Shown here piece after piece: positions 6,004 to 8,391 of a stretch of 8,391 bases of DNA. Made by a program: the position numbers and the translations under genes. The stretch comes from Deltaproteobacteria bacterium RIFOXYA12_FULL_61_11. GTDB lineage: Bacteria > Bdellovibrionota_F > JAHFAK01 > YA12-FULL-61-11. The stretch lies in NCBI GenBank assembly GCA_001799195.1, contig MGSU01000184.1, positions 1 to 8,391 on the forward strand, written 5' to 3'. The notes under the pieces were generated by a model. The model worked only from the letters and a program-made list of their open reading frames with translations. It had not been told where the DNA came from and did not search any database. How positions within the stretch are numbered: position 1 is the stretch's first letter; every line of letters begins with the position of its first letter.

Positions 6004-6262
6004 AGTCATCGGCAACGTCGTCGCGACGGTCAAGCATCCATCCTATCAGGGCATCAAGGTGCTGGTGGTGGTACCGCTCGACACCTCTCTCAAGCCCTGT
6101 GGTAGCTCCTTTCTCGCCATGGACAATATCCAGGCAGGCGAAGGCGACGTGGTCCTCGTGGCCCGCGAGGGCAACACCGCAAGGCAGATCCTCGGCAACA
6201 AGGAAGCTCCGTATCATTCCGTGGTCTGCGGCATCGTCGACCATGTCGACCTGTCGGACTGA
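5990..6262 (+). CDS. BMC-P pentameric vertex protein, third paralogue (P2-like)
   Basis: This 90-residue EutN/CcmL-family protein begins ILAEVIGNVVATVKHPSYQG and contains IQAGEGDVVLVAREGNTARQIL (about residues 47-68). The core ends in VVCGIVDHVD, where the more usual PVDA is replaced. Its ATG lies inside the end of the preceding pentamer gene, overlapping by 14 bases in a different frame. No independent ribosome binding site is obvious, so it is probably translated by coupling. It resembles the remaining vertex subtype of the H. ochraceum shell. Three different pentamers could cap different vertices, mix in one pentamer or be used in different conditions; sequence alone cannot tell. Confidence 0.95.
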   Translation: MILAEVIGNVVATVKHPSYQGIKVLVVVPLDTSLKPCGSSFLAMDNIQAGEGDVVLVAREGNTARQILGNKEAPYHSVVCGIVDHVDLSD

Positions 6263-6269
6263 ACCGCGG

Positions 6270-7001
6270 ATGATAGATTCCCGCCCCCAGCTCCGTTTCT
6301 CGGCCCCGCTCACCACCGCGGTCAAGGGCCTGCTCATCCTCAACATCGCGGTCTTCCTGTTGGCCCAGATTTCCAATGATCAAATGGCCCAACTCTTCGG
6401 TCTCCCCAGCTGGACCAAGGTGGTGACCTATGGATCCTACTGGCAACCCTTCACCTACCTCTTCATGCACGGCAGCATCACGCATTTACTGTTCAACATG
6501 CTGGTGTTGTGGATGTTCGGCGGTGAGGTCGAAATCATACTCGGCCAAGGACGCTTCCTGCGCTTCTACCTCCTGACCGGGATCGGCGCCGGATTGCTCA
6601 CCTCGTTCTTCCAGGACAGCGTGATCATCGGTTCGTCGGGAGCCATTTTCGGCTTGATGGTGGCCTACGGCATGCTCTTCCCCAACCGGATCGTACTCCT
6701 GATGTTGGTCTTCCCGATACGGGTGAAGTACATGGTGGTCATCCTCTGCGCGGTCGAGGTCATCCTCACCTGGAGCGAGGCACGCGACGGGATCAGCCAC
6801 CTCACCCATCTCTCCGGTGGCTTACTCGGTTGTCTCTACCTCCTGGTCTTCCTCAAGGGGTTCCCGTTGCGCAAACTCCGCGCTTCGAGACGGAGAAGAT
6901 CCGTTCGGGTCGTCGCCTTACCTCGGCAAACCGATGTTCCCCAACCCGAAGACCACGAGAACGATCACCCCGAGCAACCGAAAACACCCACGCTGCATTA
7001 A
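6270..7001 (+). CDS. rhomboid-family intramembrane serine protease
   Basis: The product is a 243-residue membrane protein that cleaves transmembrane or membrane-proximal segments of other proteins. The catalytic serine is S123 in GSSG (121-124, the GxSG motif), and the partner histidine is H180 in HLSGGLLG (the HxxGxxxG motif). H72 and N76 in HLLFN match the conserved pair that stabilises the oxyanion. Hydrophobic segments at about 18-33, 68-84, 98-114, 121-137, 140-165 and 178-197 fit the six-helix bacterial core. The C-terminal tail is unusual: basic RRRR around 207-210, then an acidic, proline- and histidine-rich end. The ATG at 6270 starts seven bases after the last pentamer gene, with only a weak ribosome site, so it is probably cotranscribed. 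A role in the compartment is not established, and it could be a bystander. Confidence 0.93.
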   Translation: MIDSRPQLRFSAPLTTAVKGLLILNIAVFLLAQISNDQMAQLFGLPSWTKVVTYGSYWQPFTYLFMHGSITHLLFNMLVLWMFGGEVEIILGQGRFLRFYLLTGIGAGLLTSFFQDSVIIGSSGAIFGLMVAYGMLFPNRIVLLMLVFPIRVKYMVVILCAVEVILTWSEARDGISHLTHLSGGLLGCLYLLVFLKGFPLRKLRASRRRRSVRVVALPRQTDVPQPEDHENDHPEQPKTPTLH

Positions 7002-7023
7002 CGTAAAAGTCCTCGAGCGGCGC

Positions 7024-7052
7024 TTGTCCAAGCTGCACCCGGTATGTACACT
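7024..7052 (+). promoter_or_regulatory. candidate promoter for the phosphoketolase gene
   Basis: TTGTCC (7024-7029) and TACACT (7047-7052), with 17 bases between, each match four of six sigma-70-type positions. They lie in the 83-base spacer after the rhomboid gene. The start would be near 7059, with a leader of about 25 bases. If real, the phosphoketolase can be expressed separately from the shell genes, although no terminator is seen after 7001 and readthrough is possible. Confidence 0.4.
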
Positions 7053-7084
7053 TGCAACCTCCTTACTCTACCCTTGGAGCCATC

Positions 7085-8391
7085 ATGAACCCGACACCGC
7101 TCACCACGCTGGAACTCGATCTACTCGACCGCTACTGGAGGGCAGCCAATTACCTCTCGGTCGGTCAGATCTATTTACTGGACAATCCCTTGCTGAGGCA
7201 GCCCCTCACTTCGACCCATGTCAAACCCCGCCTGATCGGTCATTTCGGAACTACCCCGGGGCTGAACTTCCTCTATGCGCATTGCAACCGGATGATCCGC
7301 CAACGCGACCTGGACCTGCTCTTCATCACCGGCCCAGGCCACGGCGGCCCAGCCTTGGTAGCCAACACCTACCTCGAAGGTACCTATAGTGAGGTCTACC
7401 CGGACATCTCGTACGATCTCGAGGGCTTGACCAAGCTCTTTAAGCAATTTTCCTTCCCGGGCGGCATTCCGAGCCATGTCGCCCCCGAGACTCCCGGTTC
7501 TATCCATGAGGGCGGCGAACTCGGTTATGCCCTGTCACACGCCTTCGGCGCGGTCTTCGACAACCCCTCGCTGACCGCCATCTGCGTGATCGGAGACGGA
7601 GAAGCGGAAACCGGACCCTTAGCGGCCTCCTGGCATTCCAACAAGTTCCTCGACCCGCGCGGTGACGGAGCGGTCTTACCGATCCTGCACCTGAACGGCT
7701 ACAAGATCGACAATCCGACCGTCCTTGCGCGTATCCCCGAATCCGAACTCGACTCCTTGCTCCGGGGTTACGGTTACAAGCCTTATCACGTTGTCGGAGA
7801 CAACCCGGCCAAGCTCCACCAGCTCATGGCGGCGACCATGGAGACAGTCTTCGACGAACTCGCAGCCATCCAACACCGCGCCAGAGAAGAAGGGGTGGTC
7901 GAGCGGCCGATCTGGCCCATGATCGTCCTGCGGACCCCAAAGGGTTGGACCGGACCCAAGACCGTGGACGGCAAACCCACCGAGGGCTCCTACCGCTCCC
8001 ATCAGGTACCGTTGGGAGACTTGCACAACCACCCGGAACGTCTCGTTGCGCTTGAGAAGTGGCTGCGCTCGTACCGTCCCGAAGAACTCTTTGATGCTGC
8101 CGGTTCCCTGCGACCAGAGTTGGCAGCGCTCGCCCCAGCCGGAGTAAAACGCATGGGCGCAAACCCTCATGCCAACGGTGGTATCCTACTCAAAGACTTG
8201 CGTCTACCAGACTTCCGCACCTTCGCGGTCGCCCTCGATGGCCCCGGCCATACCAGCGCCGAGGCCACCCGAGTCATGGGGACCTTTCTCCGTGACGTGA
8301 TGAAGGCCAACGCCGATCATCGCAATTTCAGAGTCTTCGGTCCCGACGAAACCGCTTCGAATCGCCTCGGCGCTCTCTTCGAGGTCACCGC
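7085..8391 (+). CDS. xfp: phosphoketolase, N-terminal 435 residues (gene continues past the window)
   Basis: This thiamine-diphosphate enzyme cleaves xylulose-5-phosphate and, in many members, fructose-6-phosphate with phosphate. It gives acetyl phosphate plus glyceraldehyde-3-P or erythrose-4-P. The frame is open from ATG 7085 to the window end; the family is about 790-830 residues, so roughly 55% is present. Visible signatures are GPGHGGP (83-89), [20 protein letters not shown] (137-156), the cofactor-binding GDGEAETGP (170-178) with NGYKIDNP (204-211), and [12 protein letters not shown] (417-428). A GGAG (7076-7079) five bases upstream supports the start. It begins 83 bases after the rhomboid gene on the same strand. 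Acetate kinase or other acetyl-phosphate enzymes often follow such genes but lie outside the window. Substrate preference (xylulose only or dual) is not decided. Confidence 0.96.
   Translation, partial: MNPTPLTTLELDLLDRYWRAANYLSVGQIYLLDNPLLRQPLTSTHVKPRLIGHFGTTPGLNFLYAHCNRMIRQRDLDLLFITGPGHGGPALVANTYLEGTYSEVYPDISYDLEGLTKLFKQFSFPGGIPSHVAPETPGSIHEGGELGYALSHAFGAVFDNPSLTAICVIGDGEAETGPLAASWHSNKFLDPRGDGAVLPILHLNGYKIDNPTVLARIPESELDSLLRGYGYKPYHVVGDNPAKLHQLMAATMETVFDELAAIQHRAREEGVVERPIWPMIVLRTPKGWTGPKTVDGKPTEGSYRSHQVPLGDLHNHPERLVALEKWLRSYRPEELFDAAGSLRPELAALAPAGVKRMGANPHANGGILLKDLRLPDFRTFAVALDGPGHTSAEATRVMGTFLRDVMKANADHRNFRVFGPDETASNRLGALFEVT

Noticed and set aside
6099-6269. Upstream extension of the rhomboid reading frame inside the last pentamer gene
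   Set aside because: The extension is an out-of-frame reading of the pentamer coding sequence. The ATG at 6270 just after that gene gives a normal rhomboid N-terminus.
6817-7389. Plus-strand open frame spanning the rhomboid end and the phosphoketolase start
   Set aside because: It overlaps two well-supported genes in another frame and has a low-complexity Pro/Arg/Ser-rich translation.
1-8391. CRISPR arrays, tRNA or rRNA genes, insertion sequences, attachment sites
   Set aside because: No spaced direct repeats, cloverleaf or rRNA-like segments, transposase-like frames or terminal inverted repeats were seen on either strand.

Overview
The window is a chromosomal segment of a moderately high-GC (about 60% by eye) bacterium. 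Shine-Dalgarno sites, Sec signal peptides and a bacterial microcompartment (BMC) locus are all present. The shell proteins closely resemble, from memory, those of the myxobacterium Haliangium ochraceum. That suggests a Myxococcota-like or other Gram-negative host, but the same BMC type could occur elsewhere, so no phylum is firmly assigned.

Layout. Positions 1-648 hold the 3' end of an unrecognised gene. From 649 to 1155 lies a gene-free stretch with a short AT-rich island. The island carries a dyad, a candidate sigma-54 promoter and a strong intrinsic terminator, and could be a very small RNA gene. Next come two convergent genes for small exported proteins of unknown function: 1156-1680 on plus, and 1694-2110 on minus. 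The minus-strand protein is built from two 42-residue repeats, each with one cysteine pair. The spacer 2111-2263 carries divergent promoter candidates.

From 2264 to 7001 runs a same-strand block, probably one operon: BMC-T (double-stacked type), BMC-H, BMC-P1, CoA-acylating aldehyde dehydrogenase with an N-terminal encapsulation helix, BMC-T (single-layer type), BMC-P, BMC-P, and a rhomboid intramembrane protease. All three shell classes are present (one hexamer, two trimers, three pentamers), enough in principle for a closed shell. The aldehyde dehydrogenase is the only recognisable cargo. No signature enzyme (dehydratase, lyase, aldolase), alcohol dehydrogenase or phosphotransacylase is in view. 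After a spacer with its own promoter candidate, a phosphoketolase gene begins at 7085 and runs off the window.

How the genes may work together. The shell would confine a reactive aldehyde with the acylating dehydrogenase, which interconverts aldehyde + CoA + NAD+ and acyl-CoA + NADH. Phosphoketolase makes acetyl phosphate from xylulose-5-P or fructose-6-P. In heterofermentative metabolism, acetyl phosphate leads through acetyl-CoA to acetaldehyde, the same chemistry in reverse. The neighbourhood therefore raises, but does not prove, a link between pentose-phosphate cleavage and an encapsulated C2 aldehyde step. The rhomboid protease directly behind the last pentamer gene is the most unexpected member of the block.
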